In this document: one piece after another, positions 35,281-43,998 of the stretch
Layout: the number at the start of each line of letters is the position of its first letter
Numbering within the stretch: position 1 is the first letter of the stretch
Assembly (NCBI RefSeq): GCF_030209375.1
Contig: NZ_JARVSC010000009.1
Location: 1-64,000, forward strand
Length of the DNA stretch: 64,000 nucleotides
Direction of reading: 5' to 3'
From: Plantibacter sp. ME-Dv--P-122b
Lineage (GTDB): Bacteria; Actinomycetota; Actinomycetes; Actinomycetales; Microbacteriaceae
Program-made: the position numbers and the translations under genes
The notes under the pieces: generated by a model
Databases searched by the model: none
Told to the model about the DNA's origin: nothing
What the model saw: the letters and a program-made list of their open reading frames with translations, nothing else

Positions 35281-35754
35281 ATGATCATCCGCACCGAACG
35301 AACCACCCTCGAACCGATCTCACCGGCGCTCGCGCGACGCATCGTCGAACGCGACGAGCGCGACGGTGACGACTGGCACCCGGAGTATCCCTTCGCCGAT
35401 GAGCTCAGCCCGCTCCGCCATCTAGCGGAATCGACCGTCGGCGACCCGATCTTCACGATGTACCTGATCCGTGATGCCGACGGTTCGGCCGTCGGTGGAC
35501 TCGGCTTCTTCGGGCCGCCCGACAGCGATGGCCGCGTCGAGTTCGGCTACGGTCTCGTTCCCGCCGCTCGCGGGGTCGGACTCGCGACGGAAGCGGTCGT
35601 CGGCGCACTGTCGTTCGCCGCAGCGCACGGCGCCGAACGGGCGGCCGCTGAGACCGACATCACGAACGTCGCATCCCAGCGGGTCCTCCTGAAGGCGGGA
35701 CTCGCAGAGACCGGACGCACGGCCACGACGGTGTCGTTCGCGCGCGAGCTCTGA
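35281..35754 (+). CDS. GNAT acetyltransferase (RimJ/RimL-like)
   Basis: This 157-residue GNAT fold protein starts MIIRTERTTLEPI. The acetyl-CoA pyrophosphate loop RGVGLAT sits near residue 100, and TDITNVASQRVLLKAGL is the typical C-terminal segment of RimJ/RimL-type enzymes. It transfers acetyl groups to an unknown amine, possibly a protein N-terminus. The ATG at 35281 is preferred over in-frame extension because the family starts there. A hairpin follows at 35790. Confidence 0.88.
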   Translation: MIIRTERTTLEPISPALARRIVERDERDGDDWHPEYPFADELSPLRHLAESTVGDPIFTMYLIRDADGSAVGGLGFFGPPDSDGRVEFGYGLVPAARGVGLATEAVVGALSFAAAHGAERAAAETDITNVASQRVLLKAGLAETGRTATTVSFAREL

Positions 35755-35789
35755 CAGCAGATGCAAGCCATGGTCGAGGCCTGATGGCT

Positions 35790-35805
35790 CCGCTCGCCCG
35801 AGCGG
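35790..35805 (+). terminator. Hairpin after the GNAT gene
   Basis: CCGCTCG and CGAGCGG, separated by two bases, form a compact palindrome about 35 bp after the stop. Formed as RNA the stem would be 6 bp with a 4-base loop. Confidence 0.4.
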
Positions 35806-35897
35806 AACGTGAGGAGACCGTCGGGGTTCCGGGGATCGACGTATGGATCCCGTGAGGACCGCGGCTCGCGCGGGTGGTGAGGCGTAGACCGGAGGTC

Positions 35898-36407
35898 ATG
35901 ACCCTCACGACGATCCTGCCCTCGCTCCGCCGCAGCATCCCGGACCCGTTCGCCCCCGACCGCTGGCCGGCACACACCCACCTCAGCACCACGGACGTGA
36001 TCGTCGACGACGTTCCGATGCTGCGCCTGGTCGAGGAGTGCGGAACCCCGTGCGTCCACTCGGCGGCAGCGGTGATCCCCGGCACGGGCGGATGCCCCTC
36101 GCCCGTCGAGCAGACCTCCGTGGTCGTCATGCGCGTCGTCGCTGCGATGTTCGGCGAGGACGGCCATCACCTCACCCTCGACGCCTGCCTCTCAGACGTC
36201 GAACCGTGCTGGTCGGAACTCAGGCTGATCGGGCGAGCGTCGACGACGCACACGGTGTCGTTCCACCTCGACAGCGCGGCAGGAACCGAGCAGCGCTTGC
36301 TGCTCCCCCGCGACCTCGCGCCCGGCGACCTGCTCGCCGTGCCGTGTCGCGGTGAGGTCACTCAGGCGGTCGGCTCGGCGTCCGGCTTCATCCAGAACGG
36401 CGAATAG
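35898..36407 (+). CDS. Conserved hypothetical protein
   Basis: This 169-residue protein has no recognised domain. It carries ECGTPCVHSAAAVIPG and DACLSDVEPCWSELR, and the paired cysteines suggest a structured or metal-binding region. The ATG at 35898 has GGAGG close upstream (spacing only 2), and a GTG at 35874 is an alternative. The end overlaps the convergent VOC gene by 46 bp. Codon usage is like the neighbours, so I keep it as a gene. Confidence 0.55.
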   Translation: MTLTTILPSLRRSIPDPFAPDRWPAHTHLSTTDVIVDDVPMLRLVEECGTPCVHSAAAVIPGTGGCPSPVEQTSVVVMRVVAAMFGEDGHHLTLDACLSDVEPCWSELRLIGRASTTHTVSFHLDSAAGTEQRLLLPRDLAPGDLLAVPCRGEVTQAVGSASGFIQNGE

Positions 36408-36766
36408 TGGTACCCGTCGGGGTCGTCGAACTGGCGCTGGTACATGAAGGGATAGTCGTCGATGTCGCCGATCCGTCCACCCGCGGCACCCGCGCGCTCA
36501 AGGAGCTCGTCGACCGCCTCGCGGCTCCCGAGGTCGAAGGAGACCGTGACCTTCGAGGGCGTGTCTGGTCCCCCGATCAGCTCCTCGGTTCCGCCGACGC
36601 TCGCGTACATCTCACGACTGCCGAGCATGACGTACTGCTCGGGCGCGATCTCGAAACACGACACCTGGTCGGAGGACATCGCGGCATTGCGGGTCCAGCC
36701 GAGGGCGTCGTAGAAGGCCGTCGCGCGTTCGACGCTCTCGACCGGACACGTGATGAAGAGGCTCAT
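36362..36766 (-). CDS. VOC-family (glyoxalase/bleomycin-resistance) protein
   Basis: This 134-residue single-domain vicinal-oxygen-chelate protein opens with the paired beta-alpha-beta elements (VESVERATAFYDALGW) and ends with YQRQFDDPDGYHYSPFW, the segment that usually carries metal ligands. Function may be metal-dependent lyase, dioxygenase-like or binding. It is divergent from nothing and ends against the hypothetical gene. Confidence 0.85.
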   Translation of the reverse strand: MSLFITCPVESVERATAFYDALGWTRNAAMSSDQVSCFEIAPEQYVMLGSREMYASVGGTEELIGGPDTPSKVTVSFDLGSREAVDELLERAGAAGGRIGDIDDYPFMYQRQFDDPDGYHYSPFWMKPDAEPTA

Positions 36767-36819
36767 GCGGTCAAGCTACGCCCGGCGTGAGCACGCCCAC
36801 AAGAACGTCTTTCCGAGGT

Positions 36820-37308
36820 TCACTCGTGCGGCGCCCATGGCACGGATGGATCGATCGTCGTCGCGATCCGCGTGCTGATCTCGGCCAGTTGCCGCACCTG
36901 CGCCTCCGTGAGCGAGCCGAAGACGAGCTCCTCGACCAGGGCGTGGTGCGCAGGCGTGGACCGAGCGACGTGCGCGTGGCCGTCGTCCGTGAGCACCGCG
37001 AGCGTGAACCGTCCATCGGTGGGATCAACCTCGCGTCGCACCCAGCCCTGCCTCTCGAGTCGCGAGATCGCGCGGGAGAGCCGGGAGAGCGTGCTGCTCG
37101 CGTACCCGGCGAGCGTACTCATCCGGAGCGTGCGGTCCGGGGCGGTGTCGAGCGCGAAGAGCAGCCCGTGCTCGTAGTGGCTCAGTCCGCTGTCGCGCTG
37201 CAGCTGGGCGTCGAGTGCCGCGGGAAGCCGCTCCACCAAAGTGGCGACGGAGGCCCAGGCCGCGAGCCGGTCGCCGCTGAGGCCGGGGCGTTCGGCGGAT
37301 TCGGTCAT
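36820..37308 (-). CDS. MarR-family transcriptional regulator
   Basis: This 162-residue regulator has the MarR helix pattern: DSGLSHYEHGLLFAL, then a winged helix with LAGYASSTLSRLSRAISRLERQG and the wing DPTDGRFTLAVLT. It acts as a dimer repressor responding to small phenolic or other ligands. It is transcribed divergently from the SDR dehydrogenase at 37405. Two near-identical 16-bp palindromes between the genes are the probable operators. Confidence 0.9.
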   Translation of the reverse strand: MTESAERPGLSGDRLAAWASVATLVERLPAALDAQLQRDSGLSHYEHGLLFALDTAPDRTLRMSTLAGYASSTLSRLSRAISRLERQGWVRREVDPTDGRFTLAVLTDDGHAHVARSTPAHHALVEELVFGSLTEAQVRQLAEISTRIATTIDPSVPWAPHE

Positions 37309-37324
37309 GGGGCAAGCCTATTCG

Positions 37325-37372
37325 ACTTGCTTGAGCAAGTGAACCGGCCTAGGGTGACTTGCCTGAGCAAGT
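37325..37372. promoter_or_regulatory. Pair of MarR operators
   Basis: ACTTGCTTGAGCAAGT (37325-37340) and ACTTGCCTGAGCAAGT (37357-37372) share arms ACTTGC/GCAAGT. Their centres are 32 bp apart, about three helical turns, so both lie on one face of the DNA between the divergent MarR and SDR genes. One site overlaps each promoter region. Confidence 0.75.
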
Positions 37373-37404
37373 GAATCGGCGCATCGCCGACAGAGGGAGA
37401 CGAC

Positions 37405-38196
37405 ATGGACCTACAACTCCGAGGCAAGACGGCCTTCATCAGCGGATCGACCGGTGGCATCGGCGCAGCCATCGCCCGGACGCTCGCCGCGGAGGGTGCA
37501 CGGGTCATCGTGAACGGGCGCTCCGAGCAGGCGGTGCAGGCTGCGGTCGCCGCGCTTCGGCGCACGCACCCCGATGCCGGCCACGACGGGATCGTCGCGG
37601 ATTTCGCCGATCCCGCGTCCGTCGAGCGACTGCTCGGTGACCTCGGCGCCGTGGACATCCTCGTGAACAACGTGGGCCAGTTCGGTCTCGCGGCGTTCGA
37701 GTCGATCTCGGACGACGAGTGGTCCCACGCCCTCGAGGTCAACCTGATGAGCGGCGTCCGGCTGTCCCGGCACGCCCTGCCAGGCATGTTGGACCGCGGC
37801 TGGGGGCGCATCCTCTTCGTCGGCAGCGAGTCCGGCGTGAACATCCCCGCCGACATGATCCACTACGGCGTCACGAAGGCGGCGATGATCGCCCTCGGCA
37901 ACGGACTCGCGAAGCGGACCCGCGGCACCGCCGTGACGGTCAACACGATCCTCGGCGGCCCGACCTACTCCGACGGCGTCGCAGCGACGATCGAGTCGAT
38001 CGCCGCCGACCAGGCCGCACCGGTCGACGCCGTGAAGGCCTCGATCATCGGTCGCAACACCACCACCCTGCTCGAACGGTTCATCGAGCCCGGGGAGATC
38101 GCCTCGCTGGCGGCCTACCTCGCGAGCCCACTGGCGTCGGCGACGAACGGCGCGGCCCTGCGGGCGGACGGCGGAGTGCTGACCGGGATGCTCTAG
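37405..38196 (+). CDS. SDR-family oxidoreductase
   Basis: This 263-residue classical short-chain dehydrogenase has TGGIGAAIA (cofactor glycine motif, residues 11-19), VNGRS (NADP-compatible), NNVGQFG, catalytic serine in GSESG and YGVTK tyrosine/lysine. It oxidises or reduces a secondary alcohol or ketone of unknown identity. The ATG at 37405 follows GAGGGAGACGAC. It is induced when the MarR ligand is present, by inference from the operators. Confidence 0.9.
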   Translation: MDLQLRGKTAFISGSTGGIGAAIARTLAAEGARVIVNGRSEQAVQAAVAALRRTHPDAGHDGIVADFADPASVERLLGDLGAVDILVNNVGQFGLAAFESISDDEWSHALEVNLMSGVRLSRHALPGMLDRGWGRILFVGSESGVNIPADMIHYGVTKAAMIALGNGLAKRTRGTAVTVNTILGGPTYSDGVAATIESIAADQAAPVDAVKASIIGRNTTTLLERFIEPGEIASLAAYLASPLASATNGAALRADGGVLTGML

Positions 38197-38226
38197 CGAC
38201 AGGGTGTGCCGGGCGCTCTGCGACGA

Positions 38227-38898
38227 TCACGCCAACCACTGGCCGAGCGGGTGGACCAGGTACCGCAACGAGTAAGCCTCCCAGACCGCCCCGATGACCA
38301 GGAGGGCCAGCGCCGGCGGGGCGAGCACACCGATCCGCCGCAGCCCCTGCAGATACCCCTGGCGGTGGCGCACCACTCCGGCGGCCGCCGGCCGGACCCA
38401 GAACACGCCGTGCAGGTACACGCCGAGGAGCAGAAGGATGTACGCCTGGAGCTCGATGACGAGCGTGAGCGAGTGCGGGATGAGCGCGACCCATCCGTCG
38501 GCGGTCAGGGGCACGAGCGTTATCCCGGTCTGGACCGCCCAGAACCCGAAGGCTACGAGCCCCGCGAACGGGACGACGACGGACGGCAGGACGATGGTGA
38601 GCAGGCTCAGTCGGAGGACGTTGACCGCGAGGATCATCAGCGCGAACAGCGGCGGCGTGTCCACGAGCTGCGTGACGAGCGCGGCGGTGCCATCCTCGAC
38701 CATGGCCGACTCCCGGGCACGCGTGAGGTCGGGGAAGGCGAGACCGATGAGGAAACCGACGAGCGTCAGCCCATACGCAAGGGCGTTCAGGACGAGGTAG
38801 GCACGTCGGTTCCCGCTGATGACCAGGAACGGTCGGCGTGCTGGTGCGCGCATGCTGCTCCTCGGTCGGTTCGATCGGCCGGACGGGCTCGGCGACAT
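38227..38898 (-). CDS. Membrane protein, SpoIIM/DUF95-like
   Basis: This 223-residue integral membrane protein has five to six hydrophobic segments. The IPHSLTLVIELQAYILLLLG segment matches the PH...E pattern of SpoIIM/DUF95 proteins, which are widespread outside spore formers. The assignment is moderate. The ATG at 38898 overlaps the preceding stop by one base (TGATG), so it is co-translated with the gene upstream. The function in non-sporulating cells is unknown. Confidence 0.65.
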   Translation of the reverse strand: MSPSPSGRSNRPRSSMRAPARRPFLVISGNRRAYLVLNALAYGLTLVGFLIGLAFPDLTRARESAMVEDGTAALVTQLVDTPPLFALMILAVNVLRLSLLTIVLPSVVVPFAGLVAFGFWAVQTGITLVPLTADGWVALIPHSLTLVIELQAYILLLLGVYLHGVFWVRPAAAGVVRHRQGYLQGLRRIGVLAPPALALLVIGAVWEAYSLRYLVHPLGQWLA

Positions 38899-39554
38899 CA
38901 GGTCCCCGCTCCGCTGTCGAGCAGCCAGTGGTAACGGAGGCGGGAGGCTCGCTCGATCGCGCCGAGCGCTGCCCCCACCCCGAGGGCGATGTTCAGCCAC
39001 GGGTCGAGGTGCAGCGGTGATTCGAAGGCGCCGAGGGTGTCGGCGATCGGCGGGATCTGCGAGATCGGCTCCGCGATCTGCAGTGCGTTCAAGCCGACGC
39101 CGACAAGCAGGAGGACGATCGACAGCGCGCCGAGGACGGAGCTCGCGACGGGGTGTCGCCGAGCGAGTTGTAGGCGTCGCCCTTCCGCTGAGCGCGGATC
39201 CGGCGCCAGCTGCCGCTCGGAGCCGTCGTCGGCGAGGAAGTGGCAACGGCGCAGACCGGATTCGCTCACCCTGACCTCGATGTGTCCGCCGCGCACGGCG
39301 AATCGCGCCGGCACCCGGGAGACCAGGTGGAGGGCGCCATCCCGGTAGAGCTTCGCCCTGACGACTCCGTCCGACGCATCACCTCCGTGACGGACATCGA
39401 CCGTGTGCGCGACGGCTCGGCCGTCGGGTTCGCGGAGGGTGATGGACATCACCGACCGGGTGGTCATCTGCCACCAGCGGAACGGCTTCAACGCACTGCC
39501 ATCACCGGCCTTCGCTCGGCGCGTCCCCCGACGCTCCCGCCAGCTCTGTTCCAT
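38898..39554 (-). CDS. Hypothetical membrane protein with soluble N-terminal domain
   Basis: This 218-residue protein starts with a basic, Arg-rich region, then a strand-rich soluble domain (about 35-125). Two hydrophobic helices follow (about 136-155 and 185-200). It is not a family I recognise. It forms a two-gene unit with the SpoIIM-like gene and is divergent from a TetR regulator; the 13-bp inverted repeat between them suggests TetR control. Confidence 0.6.
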   Translation of the reverse strand: MEQSWRERRGTRRAKAGDGSALKPFRWWQMTTRSVMSITLREPDGRAVAHTVDVRHGGDASDGVVRAKLYRDGALHLVSRVPARFAVRGGHIEVRVSESGLRRCHFLADDGSERQLAPDPRSAEGRRLQLARRHPVASSVLGALSIVLLLVGVGLNALQIAEPISQIPPIADTLGAFESPLHLDPWLNIALGVGAALGAIERASRLRYHWLLDSGAGT

Positions 39555-39613
39555 CCGTCACGCTCCTCTCCACACCGTCCGGCGCCCGTCGGGCCACCTC
39601 GACACAGCCATCT

Positions 39614-39659
39614 CTAGTACAGTGTGACAATCGAGGGACACGCTAGCACGCTGTACTAG
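39614..39659. promoter_or_regulatory. TetR operator, long inverted repeat
   Basis: CTAGTACAGTGTG (39614-39626) and CACGCTGTACTAG (39647-39659) are inverted copies with one mismatch, centres 33 bp apart. AGTACAG-type arms are typical of TetR-family sites. It lies in the divergent gap between the membrane-protein pair and the TetR gene at 39682. Confidence 0.7.
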
Positions 39660-39681
39660 AACTGAGAAGGGCGCCCTGCAC

Positions 39682-40287
39682 ATGACCGAACCGGCAGGCT
39701 CCGATACGCGATCCAAGATCCTGATCGCCGCGGCGACGATGCTCGCCGAAGACCCGACCGCGCGGCTGAGCGTCCGTACCGTAGCGGCCAAGGCAGGCGT
39801 CAGTACCGGGTCCCTCAGGCACTTCTTCCCGACGCAGCAGGTCCTGCTCGACACCGTCATCGAAGGGCTCCAGACGCTCGACATCCCCGACGACCCCATG
39901 GCGGACGCGACGAAGGGGCCAGCCGAACGCCTGCAGGCATGCCTCCAACTCCTCCTCTCCGCCGTCGGCACCGGTGCCGGCGCGCGACAGAACTGGACCG
40001 CGCTCCACGACGCATACGTCGCATCACCCACACCCGAGGAGTCCGCCCAGACCTTCCTCGCGATGGAGCGGCTCGCCGTCAGCCGCGTAGACCGGTGGCT
40101 CGCCCGACTCCACGAGGAGGGCGCCCTCGTCGACGGCGATCGAGAGCAGCAGTCGCGTTTCCTGCTCTCGGTCGTGAACGGCCTATCACTCGAGCGCGCC
40201 TTCCCTGGCGCGCGCGCACGACTCGGGTTCGAGAGCTCGTCCCTCCGACTCGCGGTCACCGCCGTCCTGCGCGCGGACCCCTCGTAG
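39682..40287 (+). CDS. TetR-family transcriptional regulator
   Basis: This 201-residue regulator has an N-terminal helix-turn-helix (about 10-55: DTRSKILIAAATMLA, then LSVRTVAAKAGVSTGSLRHFF) and a helical ligand domain. It represses itself and probably the divergent membrane-protein pair. The ATG at 39682 lies 22 bp after the operator repeat. The ligand is unknown. Confidence 0.9.
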   Translation: MTEPAGSDTRSKILIAAATMLAEDPTARLSVRTVAAKAGVSTGSLRHFFPTQQVLLDTVIEGLQTLDIPDDPMADATKGPAERLQACLQLLLSAVGTGAGARQNWTALHDAYVASPTPEESAQTFLAMERLAVSRVDRWLARLHEEGALVDGDREQQSRFLLSVVNGLSLERAFPGARARLGFESSSLRLAVTAVLRADPS

Positions 40288-40356
40288 CGACAGGCCGCCT
40301 CGTCGACGACAACGGCCGAGCTGGTCCACGAACACCGACCAGGGTCGGCGCGGACG

Positions 40357-41247
40357 TCACTCGGCGGAGCGACGCTCCCGCACCGCGTCGAAGGTCCGCT
40401 GCAGCGCACCGATGGACGCCTCGGAGTCGACCTGGGCGACACCGATGAAGAGGCAGTCCACGACCATCAGCTGTGCGATCCGACTACCGAGCGCTCCTGA
40501 CCGGAACGCCGTCTCCCGCGCGGAGGTCTGCAGCACGATGTCCGCGCTGCTCGCCAGAGTCGACTCAGCGTGGTTGGTGATCGCGATGGTCGTCGCCCCG
40601 GAGCGGGCCGCGAGCCGGAGGTAGTCGACGGTGTCCGCGGTCGCGCCGGAGTGCGAGATCGCGACGGCGACCGCCTGCTCGTCGAGGATCGCCGCAGCGG
40701 TCCAGGCGGCATGCGGGTCGGGCCATTCGAGCGCCACCCGCCCGATCCGCGACAGCTTCCGCTGCAGGTCGACGGCGACGATGGAGCTCGCCCCGACGCC
40801 GAAGATGTCGACCCGGCGAGCGCCGGCGACCGCGGCGACCGCCCGCGTGAGAGCTGCTGTGTCGAGCGCCTGTGCGGTGTCGGCGATCGAGAGGGATTCG
40901 TTCGCGGCGACCTTCGCGACGATGTCGTCGAGGCTGTCTCCGGCCACGATGTCGGGCGATTGCACGTTCGTCCCGGCGAGCGCGAGCCGTTCGCGGAGGT
41001 TCTCCTCGGTCAGGTCGTGGCGGAAGTCCTTGAAGCGGTCGTAGCCGATCTTGCGCGTGAAGCGCACGACCGTCGTCGTCGAGGTCGAGGCCTCCTCCGC
41101 GATCTCGGCGACCGACCGCGTCGCGAAGGCGCCCGGGTCGGCGAGCAGCGATTCGGCGATCCGCCGCTCGGAGGGACGGAGTTCGTCGAGGCGGGCGCGC
41201 ACCTCGGTGGACACCGCCCGTGATGTCCGGTGGACGTCGGCTCCCAT
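40357..41247 (-). CDS. RpiR/MurR-family regulator with SIS domain
   Basis: This 296-residue protein has an N-terminal HTH_6 domain (about 8-80: LRPSERRIAESLLADPGAFA, then ASTSTTTVVRFTRKIGY) and a SIS sugar-phosphate-binding domain (about 130-260) with the phosphate-binding VAISHSGATADTVD. It is divergent from the MurNAc catabolism genes and is probably their regulator, sensing MurNAc-6-phosphate as MurR does. The ATG at 41247 has GAGAGGAG upstream. A palindrome lies at 41302-41315. Confidence 0.9.
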   Translation of the reverse strand: MGADVHRTSRAVSTEVRARLDELRPSERRIAESLLADPGAFATRSVAEIAEEASTSTTTVVRFTRKIGYDRFKDFRHDLTEENLRERLALAGTNVQSPDIVAGDSLDDIVAKVAANESLSIADTAQALDTAALTRAVAAVAGARRVDIFGVGASSIVAVDLQRKLSRIGRVALEWPDPHAAWTAAAILDEQAVAVAISHSGATADTVDYLRLAARSGATTIAITNHAESTLASSADIVLQTSARETAFRSGALGSRIAQLMVVDCLFIGVAQVDSEASIGALQRTFDAVRERRSAE

Positions 41248-41301
41248 CGGTGCTCCTCTCGACCGTGAACACTGTACCGTCGGCACCCACCGGCGGGATG
41301 T

Positions 41302-41315
41302 ATGGAAATTACCAT
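41302..41315. promoter_or_regulatory. Candidate RpiR/MurR operator
   Basis: ATGGAAATTACCAT is a 14-bp near-perfect palindrome (12 symmetric positions) in the AT-rich divergent region between the RpiR regulator and the MFS/MurNAc operon. It is followed by a further TCCATC half site. Confidence 0.55.
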
Positions 41316-41449
41316 CCATCGTCAGACTGTGTATGTTTGTTGCAACGACTCGCGACCGGTGCCGTCCTCAGGTGCGGACTGACCGACACGTATAGCGGAG
41401 TACCGCGGGTACTGCCGGCATGCACGATCCAGGAACCAAGGGAGGTCCC

Positions 41450-42772
41450 GTGACCAGCTCCACACCACGCAGCGACGTGATCAGCAGCACCGCCCGACGC
41501 CGGGCCATCGTCGCCGGCAGCGTCGGCAACTTCATCGAGTGGTACGAGTTCGGGATCTACGGGTTCCTCGCCACGATCCTGGCCGCACAGTTCTTCAGCG
41601 ACGGCCAACAGACCGGCATCGAGTCGCTCATCGCGACCTACGCGTCCTTCGCGATCGCCTTCTTCTTCCGCCCGGTCGGGGCGGCGCTCTTCGGCCGGAT
41701 CGGCGACCGGATCGGCCGGAAGCCGACGCTCATCCTCGTCCTGGTCATGATGTCCGGGGCGACCGCACTCATCGGCATCCTCCCGACGTACGCGTCCATC
41801 GGCATCGCGGCGCCCATCCTGCTCACGATCGTGCGCATCCTGCAGGGCCTCTCCGCCGGCGGTGAGTTCGGTGGCGCCGTCTCGGTCATGACCGAGTTCG
41901 CCCCGGCCGGGAAGCGCGGCTTCTACGGATCGTGGCAGTCGTTCACGGTCGCGCTCGGACTCCTCGGCGGCGCCGGTACCGTCGCGCTGCTGGCGTCCCT
42001 GCTGTCCGAAGCCGACCTGGCGGCGTGGGGCTGGCGGATCGCCTTCCTGCTCGCCATCCCCCTCGGCGCGGTCGCCCTGTTCCTCCGCCTGAAGCTCGAG
42101 GAGACCCCGGAGTTCCAGAAGGTCGCCGCCGCCGACACCTCCAAGGTCGCCGAGCCGGTCGTGCGTGCGGGCGCCGCCGAGACCGCCAAGGCGATCCTCC
42201 TGGGGATCGGCCGCCTGATGGGCTGGTCCGCCGCCGGGTACACCTTCCTCGTCGTGATGCCCTCCTACCTCCAGAGCAGCCTCAACGCGTCCTTCCAGGA
42301 GGCGCTGATCTCCACGGTCCTCGCGAACGCCGGGTTCGCCGCGACGATCCTCCCGGCCGGCTGGCTGTCTGACAAGATCGGTCGGCGTTGGGTGATGCTC
42401 GCCGGCACCGGGCTCATCGTGATCCTGGCGCTGCCGCTCCTCAACGTGCTGCAGAACCCGGACCTCGGCGTCGGTGTCCACGGCCTCGCCGTGTTCGTCG
42501 CCGGAGCCGTCGTCGGCCTGATCGCAGGCCCCGGCCCCGCCATGCTCGCCGAGATGTTCCCCACCTCCGTGCGGTACACCGGCCTCGGACTGTCCTACTC
42601 GATCTCGAACGCCGTCTTCTCCGGCAGCGCCGGCCTCATCATCACCTCGCTGATCGCCTCGACCGGCAACGTCGACGTCCCGGCGTACTACGTGATGGCG
42701 ACCTGCGTCGTGAGTGCGATCGCGATCGGCACCCTCCGCGGGAACGCGCACCGGGCGGAGCTGCGCAAGTGA
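41450..42772 (+). CDS. MFS transporter, metabolite:proton symporter type
   Basis: This 440-residue transporter has twelve hydrophobic helices. SVGNFIEWYEFGIYG in helix 1, the cytoplasmic motif IGDRIGRKPT and QGLSAGGEFGGAV in helix 4-5 are characteristic of the MHS (metabolite:H+ symporter) branch of the MFS. GTG 41450 with GGGAGG is chosen. Its stop overlaps the AnmK start. Because it leads the amino-sugar genes it probably imports MurNAc, anhydro-MurNAc or a related peptidoglycan fragment; this is inference. Confidence 0.88.
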   Translation: MTSSTPRSDVISSTARRRAIVAGSVGNFIEWYEFGIYGFLATILAAQFFSDGQQTGIESLIATYASFAIAFFFRPVGAALFGRIGDRIGRKPTLILVLVMMSGATALIGILPTYASIGIAAPILLTIVRILQGLSAGGEFGGAVSVMTEFAPAGKRGFYGSWQSFTVALGLLGGAGTVALLASLLSEADLAAWGWRIAFLLAIPLGAVALFLRLKLEETPEFQKVAAADTSKVAEPVVRAGAAETAKAILLGIGRLMGWSAAGYTFLVVMPSYLQSSLNASFQEALISTVLANAGFAATILPAGWLSDKIGRRWVMLAGTGLIVILALPLLNVLQNPDLGVGVHGLAVFVAGAVVGLIAGPGPAMLAEMFPTSVRYTGLGLSYSISNAVFSGSAGLIITSLIASTGNVDVPAYYVMATCVVSAIAIGTLRGNAHRAELRK

Positions 42773-43932
42773 GCCGCCCGATGCGCGTCATCGGCCTCAT
42801 GTCCGGCACCTCGCACGATGCGATCGACGCCGCCGCAGCCGAGATCAGCGTCGACGGTGACACCATCGTCGTCCGCCCGCTCGGGATGATCACCGCCGGG
42901 TACGACCCGGAGCTGCGAGCTGCGATCACCGCGGCCCTGCCACCGGCGAAGACCAGTGTCGACGACGTCTGCCGGTTGGACACCCGGATCGGGCAGGCCT
43001 TCGCCGATGTCGCCGTCCGGGCCGTCGCCGAACTCCTCCAGGGGGACGCCGATCTGATCGTCTCCCACGGGCAGACGATGTTCCACTGGGTCGAGGACGG
43101 CCGGGTCGAAGGCACGCTGCAGCTCGGCCAGCCGGCATGGATCGCCGAGCGCACCGGCTGCACCGTCGTCGCCGACCTGCGTTCGCGCGACGTCGCGGCC
43201 GGCGGGCAGGGTGCACCGCTCGTCAGCATGATCGACGCGCTCTGGCTGGGCGGCGAGACCGCTGCGGCCGTCAACCTCGGCGGCATCGCCAACGCCACCA
43301 TCGTGCGGCCCGGCCAGGACCCGATCGCGTTCGACAGCGGACCGGCGAACGCCCTCATCGACGCCGTCGTCGCCGAGCACACCGGCGGCGCCCGGCAGTT
43401 CGACGCCGACGGCGAGCTCGCCGCGCGTGGCACCGTCGACGAGGAGACGCTCGACCTCCTCCTGCGCGAGCCGTACTACCGGCGCCCCGCCCCGAAGTCG
43501 ACGGGCAAGGAACTGTTCCACCTCGACTACCTCCGCGAGCAGCTCGACGGCCGCCCGACGCTCCCGATCGAGGACCTCGTCGCGACCCTGACCGAGCTGA
43601 CCGCACGGACCGTCGCCGACGCCGTCCGCGGAGTGGAGCGCGTCATCCTCGCCGGCGGAGGGGTGCGCAATCCTCAGCTCGTCGCGCGCATCCGGGCCGC
43701 ACTCCCCGAGGCCGACGTCGTCAGCAGCGACGACGCGGGCCTCCCGTCCGACGCGAAGGAGGCGCTCGCCTTCGCCATCCTCGGCTTCCTGACGGTGAAC
43801 GGCCAGGCGGGATCCCTCCCCTCGGCCACCGGCGCCTCGCACGGCAGCGTCCTCGGCGCGATCGTCCCGGGACACTCACTCCCCGCGCGGACGCTCGACG
43901 GACCGCCTGGCTCGCTGCGGTTCGAAGCATGA
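42769..43932 (+). CDS. anmK: Anhydro-N-acetylmuramic acid kinase
   Basis: This 387-residue kinase of the AnmK family cleaves the 1,6-anhydro ring and phosphorylates anhydro-MurNAc to MurNAc-6-phosphate with ATP. Hallmarks are LMSGTSHDAID (residues 10-20), SHGQT, VNLGGIAN, FDSGPANALID and LAGGGVRNP. GTG 42769 overlaps the MFS stop (GTGA); ATG 42781 is an alternative. The enzyme acts in cell-wall recycling, with MurQ next in the operon. Confidence 0.93.
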   Translation: MSRPMRVIGLMSGTSHDAIDAAAAEISVDGDTIVVRPLGMITAGYDPELRAAITAALPPAKTSVDDVCRLDTRIGQAFADVAVRAVAELLQGDADLIVSHGQTMFHWVEDGRVEGTLQLGQPAWIAERTGCTVVADLRSRDVAAGGQGAPLVSMIDALWLGGETAAAVNLGGIANATIVRPGQDPIAFDSGPANALIDAVVAEHTGGARQFDADGELAARGTVDEETLDLLLREPYYRRPAPKSTGKELFHLDYLREQLDGRPTLPIEDLVATLTELTARTVADAVRGVERVILAGGGVRNPQLVARIRAALPEADVVSSDDAGLPSDAKEALAFAILGFLTVNGQAGSLPSATGASHGSVLGAIVPGHSLPARTLDGPPGSLRFEA

Positions 43933-43998
43933 CCGTCGACAGCCCCACGGACCACCACGACGGCATCAGCCCGTCCGACCCAGAACGGAGGGCCGTTC

